Part shown: piece by piece, positions 1-10,611 of the stretch
Layout: every line of letters starts with the position of its first letter
Position numbering within the stretch: the stretch's first letter is position 1
NCBI RefSeq assembly: GCF_000018065.1
Contig: NC_009840.1
Coordinates: 868,001-932,000, forward strand
Length of the DNA stretch: 64,000 bases
Direction: 5' to 3'
Origin: Prochlorococcus marinus str. MIT 9215
GTDB lineage: Bacteria; Cyanobacteriota; Cyanobacteriia; PCC-6307; Cyanobiaceae
Notes under the pieces: generated by a model
Told to the model about the DNA's origin: nothing
What the model saw: only the letters and a program-made list of their open reading frames with translations
Database searches by the model: none
Program-made: the position numbers and the translations under genes

Positions 1-602
1 CAGGATGTTATCCAACATCTGCTCTTATTCCACTAGCTCCTTATCTTTCTCAAGGAATTATTGAAAATGAAGGTATAGTAATTGATTCTAAAAGTGGCAC
101 CTCTGGAGGTGGTCGAGAACCAAACCAAAAGCTACTCTTATCAGAATGTGGAGAAGGTCTCTCAGCATATGGATTGATAAACCATAGACATACCTCAGAG
201 ATCGAGCAAGTAGCATCTTTAATTTCTGGAAATAAAATTGAACTACTTTTTACTCCTCATTTGGTTCCAATTCCAAGAGGAATGCATTCGACTATATATG
301 GGAGATTAAGAGATCCAGGATTAACATCTGATGATTGCAGAATTCTTTTGGATAATTATTATAGAAATTTCAAAAATATTAAAGTCTTACCTGTAGATAC
401 ATTTCCATCAACAAAATGGGTTAAAAATACAAATCAAATTTTCCTTTCTGTTAAAGTTGATATTCGAAATGGAAGGATCATTATTTTATCTGCAATTGAT
501 AATTTGTTAAAAGGGCAGACTGGTCAAGCAATTCAAAATTTAAATATTATGAGTGGATTTTCAATGGATGAAGGACTTGAGTTAACTAATAATTATCCAT
601 AA
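1..602 (+). CDS. argC: N-acetyl-gamma-glutamyl-phosphate reductase, C-terminal part (cut by window start)
   Basis: The frame is open from base 3 with no start inside the window, so only about the last 200 residues are present. ArgC reduces N-acetylglutamyl phosphate to the semialdehyde with NADPH, a middle step of arginine synthesis in the cytosol. The first visible residues GCYPTSALIPLAP contain the family's active-site cysteine. HLVPIPRGMHSTIY and the C-terminal QAIQNLNIMSGF are also typical of ArgC. A start at the internal ATG at 174 would remove the catalytic Cys and is not the real one. The 3' end overlaps the convergent purN by 17 bp. Confidence 0.95.
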   Translation, partial: GCYPTSALIPLAPYLSQGIIENEGIVIDSKSGTSGGGREPNQKLLLSECGEGLSAYGLINHRHTSEIEQVASLISGNKIELLFTPHLVPIPRGMHSTIYGRLRDPGLTSDDCRILLDNYYRNFKNIKVLPVDTFPSTKWVKNTNQIFLSVKVDIRNGRIIILSAIDNLLKGQTGQAIQNLNIMSGFSMDEGLELTNNYP

Positions 603-1242
603 AAGCACTTCTTATCAGAAAACCAGCATAGGAGATTGAGTGAGGTAAAATTTTATGCTCAAGGATTTGTATTCTCTTGGAAAGTGATTCAATATCATCA
701 TTATTTCTAATTGACAATGCGGCTTGCATTATTAATGAACCACTATCTACCTCCTCGTCAACAAAATGTACTGAACAACCAGTTATTTTTGAACCATTTG
801 ATAAAGAGTCCTTTATCGCAGAACCACCTTTATATGCAGGCAGTAATGAAGGGTGAATATTTATAATCTTATTCTTAAATTTATTAATAAAAAATGGAGT
901 GACAATTTTCATCCATCCTGCCATAACAACAAGTTCAACATCATAATTATTTAAAGTATTTACAATTTCTAATTCAAAAAGTTCTTTTTGATCAAAGTCT
1001 TTACCTCTTATTATTTTGTGGGGTATTTTTACACTTTCAGCTCTTCTTATGCAACCAGCATCATCATTGTTAGTTATGAGAACTTTAATATCTATATCTA
1101 ATTCCCCCCTTTTTGAGAGATTAATTAATTCTTGAAAGTTTGTTCCTTTCCCAGAAGCTAGTACACCTATTTTTAATTTTGGTGTAAATCTTCTAAATTC
1201 AGATATTTCAGGCGAAATTATGTAATTAAATGATTTATCCAA
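586..1242 (-). CDS. purN: Phosphoribosylglycinamide formyltransferase (GAR transformylase)
   Basis: PurN moves a formyl group from 10-formyl-tetrahydrofolate to glycinamide ribonucleotide in purine synthesis. The 218-residue length is normal. Near residue 30 is the phosphate-binding loop LASGKGTNFQELI. Further on are INIHPSLLPAYKG, with the catalytic His, and HFVDEEVDSG, with the catalytic Asp. About 20 N-terminal residues precede the conserved core, so a slightly later start is possible. It is convergent with argC and overlaps it by 17 bp. The 183-bp spacer to the divergent pgi must hold both promoters; I see no strong motif in it. Confidence 0.95.
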   Translation of the reverse strand: MDKSFNYIISPEISEFRRFTPKLKIGVLASGKGTNFQELINLSKRGELDIDIKVLITNNDDAGCIRRAESVKIPHKIIRGKDFDQKELFELEIVNTLNNYDVELVVMAGWMKIVTPFFINKFKNKIINIHPSLLPAYKGGSAIKDSLSNGSKITGCSVHFVDEEVDSGSLIMQAALSIRNNDDIESLSKRIQILEHKILPHSISYAGFLIRSAFMDNY

Positions 1243-1425
1243 TGTTTTTTTATTTTATCTAATGATAAATTCATATGGGAAAAAAAAAACCCTCGATTTT
1301 AATTGTTTATTTTCAAAAACATATTTATTTGAAAATAAATATTTAAACAAATTTAAATGATTCAAATCTTTCTACTATTCGTATAGATATAATTAAATAA
1401 TAATTAAAAGAAACAAATATATAAA

Positions 1426-3009
1426 ATGAATGGAGATTTAAACTCTTGGGATAAATTTTGTAATTATCTTTGGTTTGATAATAAATTAAATATTTGGTTA
1501 GACATAAGCAAAATTAGTTTCACAAGAAAAGAGATAGATAATTTAGAAGAGAAATTTATAGATGTTTTTTCATCAATAAATGAATTAGAAAATGGTGCTA
1601 TCTCAAATATCGATGAAAATAGGCAAGTTGGACATTACTGGCTTAGAAATCCATCAATTTCTCCATCTTCAAAAATAGAAGAAGAGATTTGCGCGGATAT
1701 TAATGAAATCTCAGAATTTGGAAAACAAATTTTAAACGGTGATATTAAGAATAAGAATAATCAGAAGTATACAGATGTTCTATGGATAGGAATTGGTGGC
1801 AGTGGTTTAGGACCAATACTTATTACAGATTCACTTCAGAAAAGCTCTAGAGGCTTAAATTTTTCTTATATCGATAATGTTGATCCTTTTTTAATTAGCG
1901 AAAGGTTAGAAGAGTTATCTGAAAAGCTATCCACAACATTATTTGTAGTAGTGAGTAAATCAGGTGGTACGCCTGAACCAAGAATTGCTATGGAAATTAT
2001 TAAAAGTCATTGCGAAAACAATTCTCTTGAATGGAATTCTAATGCTATAGCCATAACAATGAAAGATAGTAAGTTATTTAAAAAAGCGACTTCTGAAAAT
2101 TGGTTAAAAATATTTAATTTACAAGATTGGGTTGGAGGAAGAACAAGTATTACTAGCTCTGTGGGATTACTTCCATTAGCTCTTATTAATGAAAATATAT
2201 TTGAATTTATTAGAGGTGCATCATTAATGGACGAGGCCACACGTACAGTTGATTTTAAAAATAATCCCGCAGCATTATTATCATCTGCATGGTATTTAAC
2301 TGGAGATGGTATTGGAAAGAGAGATATGGTCGTATTACCTTATAGAGATAGGTTGCAGGTATTTAGTAAATATCTTCAGCAATTAGTAATGGAATCATTA
2401 GGTAAAAAATTCAATAGGAAAGGTGAGGTTGTTAATCAAGGTATATCCGTTTTTGGCAATAAAGGATCTACAGATCAACATGCTTATGTTCAGCAACTGA
2501 GAGATGGTATTGATAATTTCTTTTGTATCTTTATTGAATTATTAGATTCTCCATCTACTAGTATTTTTGATAAGAAAGAGAATCCTAAAGAATATCTTTC
2601 TGGTTTTTTGCAAGGAACCAGATCAGCACTCTCCAGTGAAAATAGACAAAGTATTACTATCACGTTAGAAAAATTAAATTGTTTTTCACTAGGTGCCTTA
2701 ATCGCTTTATTTGAGAGGGCTGTATCCTTCTACGCTGAATTAGTAAATATAAATGCATATGATCAACCTGGTGTTGAAGCTGGGAAGAAAGCAGCCGCAA
2801 ATATTATTGAGTATCAACAAAAAGTAAGAAATTTATTAGACGAAGGAGGAGAATATTCTATAAATGACATAACATCACTTTTTGATAATTCAGTGAGTGA
2901 ACCTATATTTTTCATACTCCGTGAAATGTGTTTCGGTAATGATAATTATTTAGTTAAGGGCGATTGGTCAAATCCGAATTCATTAGTTATTCAAAAAATA
3001 AATTCTTAA
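1426..3009 (+). CDS. pgi: Glucose-6-phosphate isomerase
   Basis: This enzyme interconverts glucose-6-phosphate and fructose-6-phosphate, linking the Calvin cycle and glycogen with the oxidative pentose phosphate pathway. The 527 residues are full length for the cyanobacterial type. Visible family signatures are [11 protein letters not shown] near residue 122, [11 protein letters not shown] near 178 and [15 protein letters not shown], which includes the catalytic His region. It is divergent from purN and convergent with leuS. Its TAA stop and the leuS stop share the palindrome TTAA, a 4-bp overlap. Confidence 0.97.
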   Translation: MNGDLNSWDKFCNYLWFDNKLNIWLDISKISFTRKEIDNLEEKFIDVFSSINELENGAISNIDENRQVGHYWLRNPSISPSSKIEEEICADINEISEFGKQILNGDIKNKNNQKYTDVLWIGIGGSGLGPILITDSLQKSSRGLNFSYIDNVDPFLISERLEELSEKLSTTLFVVVSKSGGTPEPRIAMEIIKSHCENNSLEWNSNAIAITMKDSKLFKKATSENWLKIFNLQDWVGGRTSITSSVGLLPLALINENIFEFIRGASLMDEATRTVDFKNNPAALLSSAWYLTGDGIGKRDMVVLPYRDRLQVFSKYLQQLVMESLGKKFNRKGEVVNQGISVFGNKGSTDQHAYVQQLRDGIDNFFCIFIELLDSPSTSIFDKKENPKEYLSGFLQGTRSALSSENRQSITITLEKLNCFSLGALIALFERAVSFYAELVNINAYDQPGVEAGKKAAANIIEYQQKVRNLLDEGGEYSINDITSLFDNSVSEPIFFILREMCFGNDNYLVKGDWSNPNSLVIQKINS

Positions 3010-5576
3010 ACAACAATATTAATAATTTTACCTTTAACAATAATTATTTTTCTTATTTCCTTATCTTGAGTCCATTTTAATATGTTAGGTCTTTTAAGAG
3101 TCAATTCTTTAATTTGATCTTCACTCATATCATTATTAATTTTTACTTTGTCTCTAACTTTTCCATTCACTTGTATTACTAGTTCATATGAATCTTCCTT
3201 AAGTGCCTCGGCATTAAATGAAGGCCAGTATTCTAAATGCACAGATTTTTTAAATCCTATAAGATGCCATATTTCTTCTGCAATATGAGGTGCAAATGGA
3301 GCCAACAAAATACAAAATGTTTTTAAAGCCTCAATTTTTAAAGTATTGTTTACATCATTAATGGAATTTGCTAATGAATTATAAAACTTCATTAGTTCTG
3401 AAATAGCAGTATTAAATTGGTTATTTAATATGTCATTCGAAATTTCTTTTATAGCTATATTCATTGACTTTATTAAACTTTTTTCTCTATCTGGATAGGA
3501 ATTAGATTTACTATTTATATCTTTTGCACAATTTATATAAAGCTTCCAAATCCTATTTAAAAATCTAAATTGTCCTTCAACATCTGTATCTCCCCATTCC
3601 AAATCTTTTTCTGGCGGGGCTTTAAATAATATAAACATTCTAGCTGTATCGGCTCCATATTTTTTAATTACTGATTCAGGGTCTATTCCATTATATTTTG
3701 ACTTAGACATCTTCTCGAAAAGAACTTCGAGTTTGGTATTATCAATTGGATCTGTAGGATTTGATAGGTCATTAATATCGGAAGGAGAAACATATTTACC
3801 CGTTTTATTATTTTTATAGGCAGCGGCCTGAACCATTCCTTGTGTTAATAGTTTTTTAAATGGTTCATCAATTTCAAATAGTTCATTATCCCGTAAAGCT
3901 TTAGTGAAAAATCTTGCATATAACAAATGCAATATTGCGTGCTCTACTCCTCCGACATATTGATCTACAGGCAACCACTTATTAATTTCAATCTTTTCAA
4001 ATGGCTTATTTGAACATTTTGAAGATGGATATCTTAAAAAATACCATGATGAACACATAAAAGTGTCCATAGTATCAGTTTCTTTTTTTGCCGCTATTCC
4101 ACATTTTGGACATGTTGTATTTATCCAATGATTATTATCACCTAAAGCATTAATCTTGTTAGCTGAGATATCTATATCTTTTGGTAATGCAACAGGTAAT
4201 TCCGATTGTTTTAAAGGAACAGATCCACATTTTTTGCAATTAACGATGGGAATCGGACATCCCCAATATCTTTGTCTAGATATTAACCAATCTCTTAAAC
4301 GATATTGAATCTTATTTTCGGCCCACCCATTATCTACTCCCTCCTCTGAAATTTTTAATTTAGCAATAGTATTCTCCATAAAATTGTATTGATCTGAATT
4401 CATAAGATATCCATTTTCCACATAAGCTTTATCAAGCTCATTAGTTTTTTCACTTTTATCATTTATTATTACTTGTTTAATATCAATATTATTTTTCTTA
4501 GCAAATTCAAAATCTCTTTGATCATGAGCAGGCACCCCCATAACAGCGCCTGTACCGTATTCATCGAGAACATAACTTGCCACCCAAATAGGTATAGGTT
4601 CAGAATTAATTGGATTTATTGCTATTAAACTAGTTTTTATTCCAATTTTTTCAAGTTCGTTATTTTTATTATTTTTCAAATATTGTTTAAGATTTTCTAT
4701 ATCTTGTATTGTTTCTTGATCAGAAATATATTTAATTAATGAATGATTAACAGAAATTGCTAAATAAGTAACTCCAAATAAAGTATCTGGCCTTGTTGTA
4801 AATACGGTTATTTTCTCTTCTGGATTGGTATTTAAATTGAAATTAATATTTGTACCAATTGACTTTCCAATCCAATTATCTTGCATTATTTTTACTCTCT
4901 CTGGCCAGTTATCTAATTTTTCTAAATCCTTCAATAACTCATCAGCATAATTAGTAATCCTTAAAAACCATTGCTTTAATAATTTTTTTTCAACTACAGC
5001 CCCAGATCTCCAAGATTTACCCTCTGAGTCAACTTGCTCATTTGCTAAAACTGTATTATCTACAGGATCCCAATTAACTTCTGATTCCTTTTGATATACA
5101 AGACCTGCTTTGTATAACTCTAAAAATAGATATTGTGTCCAAATATAATAATTTTCATCACAAGTTGCAAATTCCCTATCCCAATCAACTGATAGACCTA
5201 AAAGCTTTAATTGTGACCTCATATGAGAAATATTTTGTTTAGTCCAAACACTTGGACTAATTCCTCTTTCAATAGCTGCATTCTCAGCAGGCAAACCAAA
5301 AGCATCCCAACCCATTGGGTGTAATACAGATTTGCCCTTAAACCTATGGAAACGAGCTATTAAGTCTGTAATAACATAATTCCTAACATGTCCCATATGA
5401 AGATTACCTGAGGGATAGGGAAACATTGATAAGGCATAAAATTTATCGCTATTCTCAGTTAATTCATCGGTTTTATATAAATTGTTTTCTGTCCATATTA
5501 ACTGCCATTTTTTTTCTATTTCGGATGGATTATATAAATTGGTAAAAGACTCATATTGTTTATCGGGAGAAATCAC
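3006..5576 (-). CDS. leuS: Leucyl-tRNA synthetase
   Basis: This class I synthetase charges tRNA-Leu. The 856 residues are full length for the bacterial type. The HIGH element is [15 protein letters not shown] near residue 55 and the KMSKS loop is [13 protein letters not shown] near residue 628. Between them lies the CP1 editing domain, with TTRPDTLFG and [12 protein letters not shown], and a zinc-like set of CxxC pairs in the insert (CKKCG and CPKCG). It is a single gene, divergent from dapF across 107 bp. Confidence 0.97.
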   Translation of the reverse strand: MISPDKQYESFTNLYNPSEIEKKWQLIWTENNLYKTDELTENSDKFYALSMFPYPSGNLHMGHVRNYVITDLIARFHRFKGKSVLHPMGWDAFGLPAENAAIERGISPSVWTKQNISHMRSQLKLLGLSVDWDREFATCDENYYIWTQYLFLELYKAGLVYQKESEVNWDPVDNTVLANEQVDSEGKSWRSGAVVEKKLLKQWFLRITNYADELLKDLEKLDNWPERVKIMQDNWIGKSIGTNINFNLNTNPEEKITVFTTRPDTLFGVTYLAISVNHSLIKYISDQETIQDIENLKQYLKNNKNNELEKIGIKTSLIAINPINSEPIPIWVASYVLDEYGTGAVMGVPAHDQRDFEFAKKNNIDIKQVIINDKSEKTNELDKAYVENGYLMNSDQYNFMENTIAKLKISEEGVDNGWAENKIQYRLRDWLISRQRYWGCPIPIVNCKKCGSVPLKQSELPVALPKDIDISANKINALGDNNHWINTTCPKCGIAAKKETDTMDTFMCSSWYFLRYPSSKCSNKPFEKIEINKWLPVDQYVGGVEHAILHLLYARFFTKALRDNELFEIDEPFKKLLTQGMVQAAAYKNNKTGKYVSPSDINDLSNPTDPIDNTKLEVLFEKMSKSKYNGIDPESVIKKYGADTARMFILFKAPPEKDLEWGDTDVEGQFRFLNRIWKLYINCAKDINSKSNSYPDREKSLIKSMNIAIKEISNDILNNQFNTAISELMKFYNSLANSINDVNNTLKIEALKTFCILLAPFAPHIAEEIWHLIGFKKSVHLEYWPSFNAEALKEDSYELVIQVNGKVRDKVKINNDMSEDQIKELTLKRPNILKWTQDKEIRKIIIVKGKIINIVV

Positions 5577-5683
5577 TTAATTTTTAATTGTTAAATTATT
5601 ATTTTAATATCCATTATATAAAATAGAAATAGATTGTTAAAAGGAATAATTTATAATTAAAATTTAAAATATATTATCTAAAA

Positions 5684-6544
5684 ATGAAAAATATAACTTT
5701 TGAAAAATATCAAGGTAACGGAAATGATTTCGTAGTATTCGATTCTAGAGGAAATGATATATATAAGAATTACAAGACAAATAAAATATTTGATATAAAA
5801 AAAATTTGCAACAGGCAATTTGGAATTGGAGCAGATGGTGTGATTTTTATAGAAGAACCTAATGAAGATAATTATGCAAAAATGATAATCTTTAATTCTG
5901 ATGGTTCTGAAGCACAAATGTGTGGAAACGGAATAAGGTGTTTAGTTGAGTATCTCCATGTAAATGATTCAATTAATATTAAAAATAAAGAATATAAAAT
6001 TGAGACTAAAGCAGGTTTAAAAATTGCAAAATATATAAATGATAAAATTACAGTAAAAATGGGAGTTCCAATTTTAGAAAGTCAAAATATCCCAACAACA
6101 ATTGAAAAAAAAATCAATTCGATTCCTTCACATGAATTTATTGAAAAAAATTTTAAATATATAGGTTATGCCGTAGGAATGGGAAATCCTCATTTAATAT
6201 TCTTTGTACAAGACATAGAGTCAATTAATCTTTCCAGACTTGGACCTATATTTGAAAAAAATGAATTATTTCCAGAAAAAACTAATGTACATTTTTGTCA
6301 AATCGTAAATAGAGATAATATCAAAGTGAAAGTATGGGAAAGAGGAGCAGGACCTACCTTAGCCTGTGGAACAGGTGCCTGTGCTATTCATGTAGCAGCT
6401 TATAAATTAGGCCTTTGTAATTCAGAAACCATAGTAACGTTACCAGGAGGTAATCTTAAAATTGATTGGTCAAAAGATGATTGTGAAGTCATGATGACCG
6501 GAAATGCTAAAAGGGTTTTCTCAGGATCAATTTTAGTAAGTTAA
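5684..6544 (+). CDS. dapF: Diaminopimelate epimerase
   Basis: DapF converts LL- to meso-diaminopimelate for lysine and peptidoglycan without a cofactor. The 286 residues are typical. The two catalytic cysteines are visible in MCGNGIRC (Cys80) and LACGTGACA. N-terminal KYQGNGNDFVV is the other family signature. It is the first gene of a tight + strand cluster: its TAA shares one base with the ATG of the next gene (TAATG), which suggests translational coupling. dapB, from the same pathway, lies at the far end of the window. Confidence 0.96.
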   Translation: MKNITFEKYQGNGNDFVVFDSRGNDIYKNYKTNKIFDIKKICNRQFGIGADGVIFIEEPNEDNYAKMIIFNSDGSEAQMCGNGIRCLVEYLHVNDSINIKNKEYKIETKAGLKIAKYINDKITVKMGVPILESQNIPTTIEKKINSIPSHEFIEKNFKYIGYAVGMGNPHLIFFVQDIESINLSRLGPIFEKNELFPEKTNVHFCQIVNRDNIKVKVWERGAGPTLACGTGACAIHVAAYKLGLCNSETIVTLPGGNLKIDWSKDDCEVMMTGNAKRVFSGSILVS

Positions 6545-7716
6545 TGGAAAATAATTTTATCTATTTAGATAATGCATCCACAACTCCATTATCTGAGAAT
6601 GTTTTAAATATAATAAATTCAACTTATAGGAATTATTGGCATAACCCTTCATCTACATATGAGCTAGGGATAAAATGCTCTACATATCTTGAAAAAATTA
6701 GAACTAATATAGCTTATATATTTGAAGCAGATCCAGAGGACATAATTTTTACATCTGGTTCTTCGGAATCAACAAATATTGTATTTAATAATATTTATGA
6801 GAAATTTAAAAATGGTAGAGTTGTCATTTCGAATGTTGAACATCAAGCAACAACCATTTGTTCTAATAAATTAAGAAAACAAAATTGGGATATTTACGAA
6901 TGGACGGTAAATAATGATGGAATTTTAAATATTTCTAATATAAAAAAAATTCTAACAAATAAAACTAAGCTTGTATCAATTATTTGGGGACAAAGTGAAA
7001 TTGGGACAATACAACCTGTTCAATTTATAGGTTCCAAATGTGAAGAATTAAATATAATGTTTCATTTAGATGGAACTCAAATATTAAGTAATGGAATATT
7101 CAGTTGGAAAGAACTTAAATGTGATTTTTTAAGTTTATCTGCTCATAAATTTGGAGGTCCCAAAGGTATCGGTATTTTATTAACAAAAGAAAAGTCTAGA
7201 CAAATTTTAAAAAATAAAGACATCTCACTAACTCAGGAATATTCAATTAGACAAGGTACACAAGCTTTACCACTAATCGCTGGAATGTATGAATCATTAA
7301 AGAATATTAATGGAAAAATAAAATTATATGATTATATGACTGAATTTCCTTCTAATAATATTATTAAACTTAAAAATTATTTATTTCAAAAAATTAAGGA
7401 TAATAATCACATAAAGATTACGGGCAGCATTAAACATAGGCTTCCCAATCATGTTTCTTTTCTACTATTAAATAAACTATTTGAGCCTATAAGGGCCTAT
7501 AAAATTGTTAATTTCATGTCAGAAAATAGAATAGCCATAAGTAGTGGAAGTGCTTGTTCAAGCTCATCTGGGAAACCTAGTTCAACACTTAAAAATATTG
7601 GTTTAAAAGATGATGAACTATATTCAAATATTCGTGTTAGTTTAGGTTCAATAAACAATAAGTTAGAAATAGATAAATTTTTAGAACTTATTCAAATATG
7701 TATTGAAAAATTTTAA
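6544..7716 (+). CDS. Cysteine desulfurase, NifS/IscS-like (class V aminotransferase fold)
   Basis: A PLP enzyme that removes sulfur from cysteine as a persulfide for Fe-S clusters and thio-cofactors. The 390 residues match IscS/NifS length. N-terminal YLDNASTTPL is typical, the PLP lysine is Lys202 in SAHKFGGPKG, and the catalytic Cys is Cys338 in SGSACSSSSG. This Ser-rich loop places it nearer IscS/NifS than SufS. It is linked on both sides by one-base TAATG overlaps to dapF and the DUF1995 gene. Which sulfur acceptor it serves is not evident. Confidence 0.9.
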   Translation: MENNFIYLDNASTTPLSENVLNIINSTYRNYWHNPSSTYELGIKCSTYLEKIRTNIAYIFEADPEDIIFTSGSSESTNIVFNNIYEKFKNGRVVISNVEHQATTICSNKLRKQNWDIYEWTVNNDGILNISNIKKILTNKTKLVSIIWGQSEIGTIQPVQFIGSKCEELNIMFHLDGTQILSNGIFSWKELKCDFLSLSAHKFGGPKGIGILLTKEKSRQILKNKDISLTQEYSIRQGTQALPLIAGMYESLKNINGKIKLYDYMTEFPSNNIIKLKNYLFQKIKDNNHIKITGSIKHRLPNHVSFLLLNKLFEPIRAYKIVNFMSENRIAISSGSACSSSSGKPSSTLKNIGLKDDELYSNIRVSLGSINNKLEIDKFLELIQICIEKF

Positions 7717-8342
7717 TGGAAACTAATTACAGACTACCTAAAGATTTAAATGAATCTCTTAAGAATATGGAGGATGCAATTATTCCAAGTTTATTAGATT
7801 CAAATAAAAGATTTACTATAGAATTTAATTTTGAAGGATTGAAGTTTAGCAAAATTGGAATAACTATTTACAAGATATTAGCTAAAAATAATAATGTATT
7901 CATAACATTTGCCGATCAAGGTGCCGTTGCTTTGGCTCAAAGAGACTATCCAGATATCAAAGATAAAATCTTTACTTTTAAATCATTTAATGAATCAAAT
8001 AATATAAATAATATTGATAGTGCAATGATATCGATACTACCTCAACCATATGATTTCGATTCATTTGAACCTATGTCTGATAATTATCAAGGAACGCATT
8101 ATTCATTAAATCCAAAATTTGAAGATGCCAATATTGGTATAGGAAGTGTTATTAGAGAGAGACGTAAGAATTTTGTAAAAACTTGGAAAAATATTTATTT
8201 TCTTCAGCCTTTAAATAAAGCTGCTCTTATGCATATTTATCCAAATAACTGGTTGCTCTTCAAAGAAGAAAACAAAAAATATTATTTTAAAAAAGAATTT
8301 GAAATTAAACCAGACAACGAATCTATTTTTTTAAATTTATAA
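7716..8342 (+). CDS. DUF1995 family protein
   Basis: A 208-residue soluble protein of the DUF1995 family, which is shared by cyanobacteria and chloroplasts and usually has no assigned enzyme activity. I recognise it from LPKDLNESLKNMEDAI at the start, the ITFADQGAVALAQRD block and LNPKFEDANIGIGSVIRERR in the second half. There is no signal peptide or membrane segment. It starts on the A of the preceding TAA and is followed after 1 bp by the carboxypeptidase gene, so it belongs to the dapF operon. The function is unknown. Confidence 0.75.
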   Translation: METNYRLPKDLNESLKNMEDAIIPSLLDSNKRFTIEFNFEGLKFSKIGITIYKILAKNNNVFITFADQGAVALAQRDYPDIKDKIFTFKSFNESNNINNIDSAMISILPQPYDFDSFEPMSDNYQGTHYSLNPKFEDANIGIGSVIRERRKNFVKTWKNIYFLQPLNKAALMHIYPNNWLLFKEENKKYYFKKEFEIKPDNESIFLNL

Positions 8343-8343
8343 A

Positions 8344-9576
8344 TTGAATGTGATAAAAAAATTTTATTCATTTTTCTTTATTGTTCTTTTATTAGTAACA
8401 TCTCCTATCCTAATAAGATATTTACTAGTAAATCAGAAGATAACTATTTTAAATAGTATTTATTTTAATTTGCCTGGAATAATTAATAAAAATAAAAAAT
8501 GTCCTACTTATGATGCTCTATTGAATAAAATACTTGATGACTCTTTTAGTGTATCGATTATTAATAATAAAGGGGAAATAATTAGTTCCTATAAAGATGA
8601 AGTTCCAAGGTTGCCAGCATCAAATCAAAAATTATTCTCATCAGCTTATGTTTTAAGTAAATTTAAATTAAATAATAATTTAAAAACTTCGTTATTAAAA
8701 AAAAATAATAAAAACAATTATTATTTGCTGGGTCAAGGTGATCCAGATCTAAATTATGAACATATAATCGAACTACTTTCAAATGTTAAAGAAAATAAAA
8801 TTATAAACTTTAATATTGTAGAAATTGATTCAAAATTATATTGGCCATATGGCTGGACAAATATAGATAAACTTTACGAATATGGATCTCCAATTACATC
8901 TCTTGCGATAGAAAGTAATCACAATAAATATGAAGATATTTATACATTAAAAATTTTTATCAAAAACTATTTAAAAAATAAATTTCCAAATTCAAAAGTA
9001 TATATAGATTTTTTTGATGCAGAAAAAATAATTTATTTAAAAGATATTAAAGAGATAAATAAAATATATTCGAATCCAATTCTTTCATTATTAACTTTAA
9101 TAAATTCTGAAAGCCATAATTTTACAGCAGAATCTCTCTTTAAAAATGCCTCAAATACATGGAACGATAATGATTATATAAAACTTAAAAATTGGTTAGA
9201 AAGTAAAGGTCTCCCAGTATCTAATACATACTTTGCTGATGCTAGTGGATTGTCCAGAAAAAATAAAATTACAACAAAGTTAGTTGTATTGTTTTTAGAT
9301 AAAATGAGATATTCTAATGACTTTAAAGCTTATCAATCTACACTTTCAATTTTGGGACTAAGAGGAACATTAGCTAAACGATTTGTAAATAGTGAATTAT
9401 CTGGGAAGTTTTTTGGGAAAACTGGTACTCTTTCAAATGTCTTTGCATTATCTGGCTATTTATATAAAAATGAAAAGCCAATTATTGTAAGCATTATCCA
9501 AAATTCTAATAATATTGATAAAGAAAAAGCTTTTAAATTATTACGTGAAATTTACTACATGAAATCTTGTAAATAA
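8344..9576 (+). CDS. D-alanyl-D-alanine carboxypeptidase/endopeptidase, PBP4 (S13) family
   Basis: A periplasmic penicillin-binding protein that trims peptidoglycan stem peptides or cross-links. All three active-site motifs are present: SNQK (SxxK) in LPASNQKLFSSA, SHN (SxN) in SESHNFTAES and KTGT in FFGKTGTLSNV. A hydrophobic N-terminal segment of about 20 residues anchors or exports it. At 410 residues it is somewhat shorter than E. coli DacB. The frame opens with TTG; a GTG two codons later is equally possible. It is the last gene of the dapF cluster, which fits a cell-wall link through diaminopimelate. Confidence 0.88.
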   Translation: MNVIKKFYSFFFIVLLLVTSPILIRYLLVNQKITILNSIYFNLPGIINKNKKCPTYDALLNKILDDSFSVSIINNKGEIISSYKDEVPRLPASNQKLFSSAYVLSKFKLNNNLKTSLLKKNNKNNYYLLGQGDPDLNYEHIIELLSNVKENKIINFNIVEIDSKLYWPYGWTNIDKLYEYGSPITSLAIESNHNKYEDIYTLKIFIKNYLKNKFPNSKVYIDFFDAEKIIYLKDIKEINKIYSNPILSLLTLINSESHNFTAESLFKNASNTWNDNDYIKLKNWLESKGLPVSNTYFADASGLSRKNKITTKLVVLFLDKMRYSNDFKAYQSTLSILGLRGTLAKRFVNSELSGKFFGKTGTLSNVFALSGYLYKNEKPIIVSIIQNSNNIDKEKAFKLLREIYYMKSCK

Positions 9577-9580
9577 AATA

Positions 9581-10054
9581 TTATTTAAAGTATTCTTTTA
9601 AATCTCTTTCAACGGAGGGGGGTACCATATGATTAATTTCTCCACCAAATTTTGCTACTTCTTTTACTAAAGAACTACTAAGAAAACTATAATTTGTATT
9701 TGTCGATAAAAATATTGTTTCAATATCATTATTAAGTGATTTATTTGTATGAGCAATCTGAAGTTCATACTCAAAATCACTCATTGCTCTTAAGCCTCTT
9801 AAAATTAAATTTGCTTTTAGTTCATTTGCACAATCAACAGTTAGCCCGGAATAAGAAATAACTTCAATATTAGGTAAATGAGAAAGAGAATTTTTTATTT
9901 GTATTATTCTTCTTTGAAGATTAAATGTAGGGGTTTTAGAAGTATTTTCTAAAACTGCAACCACTAGATTGCCAAATATTTTTTCTGCCCGTTCTATTAA
10001 ATCAATATGCCCGTTTGTTAATGGATCAAATGTACCTGGATAAAGAATTTTCAT
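9581..10054 (-). CDS. coaD: Pantetheine-phosphate adenylyltransferase
   Basis: CoaD transfers AMP from ATP to 4'-phosphopantetheine in coenzyme A synthesis. The 157 residues are standard. N-terminal [19 protein letters not shown] carries the nucleotidyltransferase (T/H)xGH element, and [19 protein letters not shown] is the second conserved block. [16 protein letters not shown] is the ISSS-like region near the C-terminus. It is convergent with the PBP4-like gene (4-bp gap) and divergent from the flavin reductase-like gene. Confidence 0.96.
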   Translation of the reverse strand: MKILYPGTFDPLTNGHIDLIERAEKIFGNLVVAVLENTSKTPTFNLQRRIIQIKNSLSHLPNIEVISYSGLTVDCANELKANLILRGLRAMSDFEYELQIAHTNKSLNNDIETIFLSTNTNYSFLSSSLVKEVAKFGGEINHMVPPSVERDLKEYFK

Positions 10055-10113
10055 AAATTTATTATGATGGAATAAGAAATTTAGTTAAAATAAGTTTATT
10101 AGATAAATCAATT

Positions 10114-10602
10114 ATGACATTAAATCTAGAAGCAAAAAAAATCTTATTAAGAAAAATACCTCACGGATTATTCATTTGTGGTGTTCGAGACGAAGATAAA
10201 AATGAAGTTAATGGTTTTACGGCAAGTTGGGTAACTCAAGGTTCATTCAACCCCCCATTAGTTGTAATGGCTGTTAGAGCAGAGGGTTCTAGTCATGAAA
10301 TAATTAAGTCTACCAATAAGTTTTCATTAAATGTTCTAAAAAGTGATCAAAAGGATCTAGCAGCTGTTTTCTTTAAACCACAAAAAGCATTAGGAGGTAG
10401 ATTTGAATCTGTTGAATTTAATTTAGGTGAGCTTGGATTGCCTATTTTAGTAGATAGTGTTGGTGGAGTTGAATGTAATGTTGTAGGAAGTGTTATTCAT
10501 GGAGACCATACCGTTTTTGTAGGAGAGGTTAAATCTGCTTATTTGAATAATGATCTTGACTCACTAAATTTATCTTCAACTGGTTGGAATTATGGAGGTT
10601 AA
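10114..10602 (+). CDS. Flavin reductase-like FMN-binding protein
   Basis: A 162-residue single-domain protein of the flavin reductase (DIM6/NTAB, HpaC-like) family, which binds FMN or FAD and often reduces it with NAD(P)H. Supporting blocks are NGFTASWVTQGSFNPPLVVMA near residue 34, the FSLNVLKSDQKDLA segment and the C-terminal GDHTVFVGEV with the conserved His. In cyanobacteria the same domain also forms the C-terminal part of A-type flavodiiron proteins, but here it stands alone. It is followed after 9 bp by uvrC. The substrate partner is unknown. Confidence 0.82.
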   Translation: MTLNLEAKKILLRKIPHGLFICGVRDEDKNEVNGFTASWVTQGSFNPPLVVMAVRAEGSSHEIIKSTNKFSLNVLKSDQKDLAAVFFKPQKALGGRFESVEFNLGELGLPILVDSVGGVECNVVGSVIHGDHTVFVGEVKSAYLNNDLDSLNLSSTGWNYGG

Positions 10603-10611
10603 TCATTATAA

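Noticed and set aside
1243-1425. Terminator-like run near 1280-1320 (AAAACCCTCGATTTT)
   Set aside because: The arms do not pair beyond A/T and the site is in a divergent promoter gap, so a terminator is not expected.
5678-5917. Minus-strand 79-codon frame opposite the dapF start
   Set aside because: It is antisense to the conserved N-terminus of DapF, without family features.
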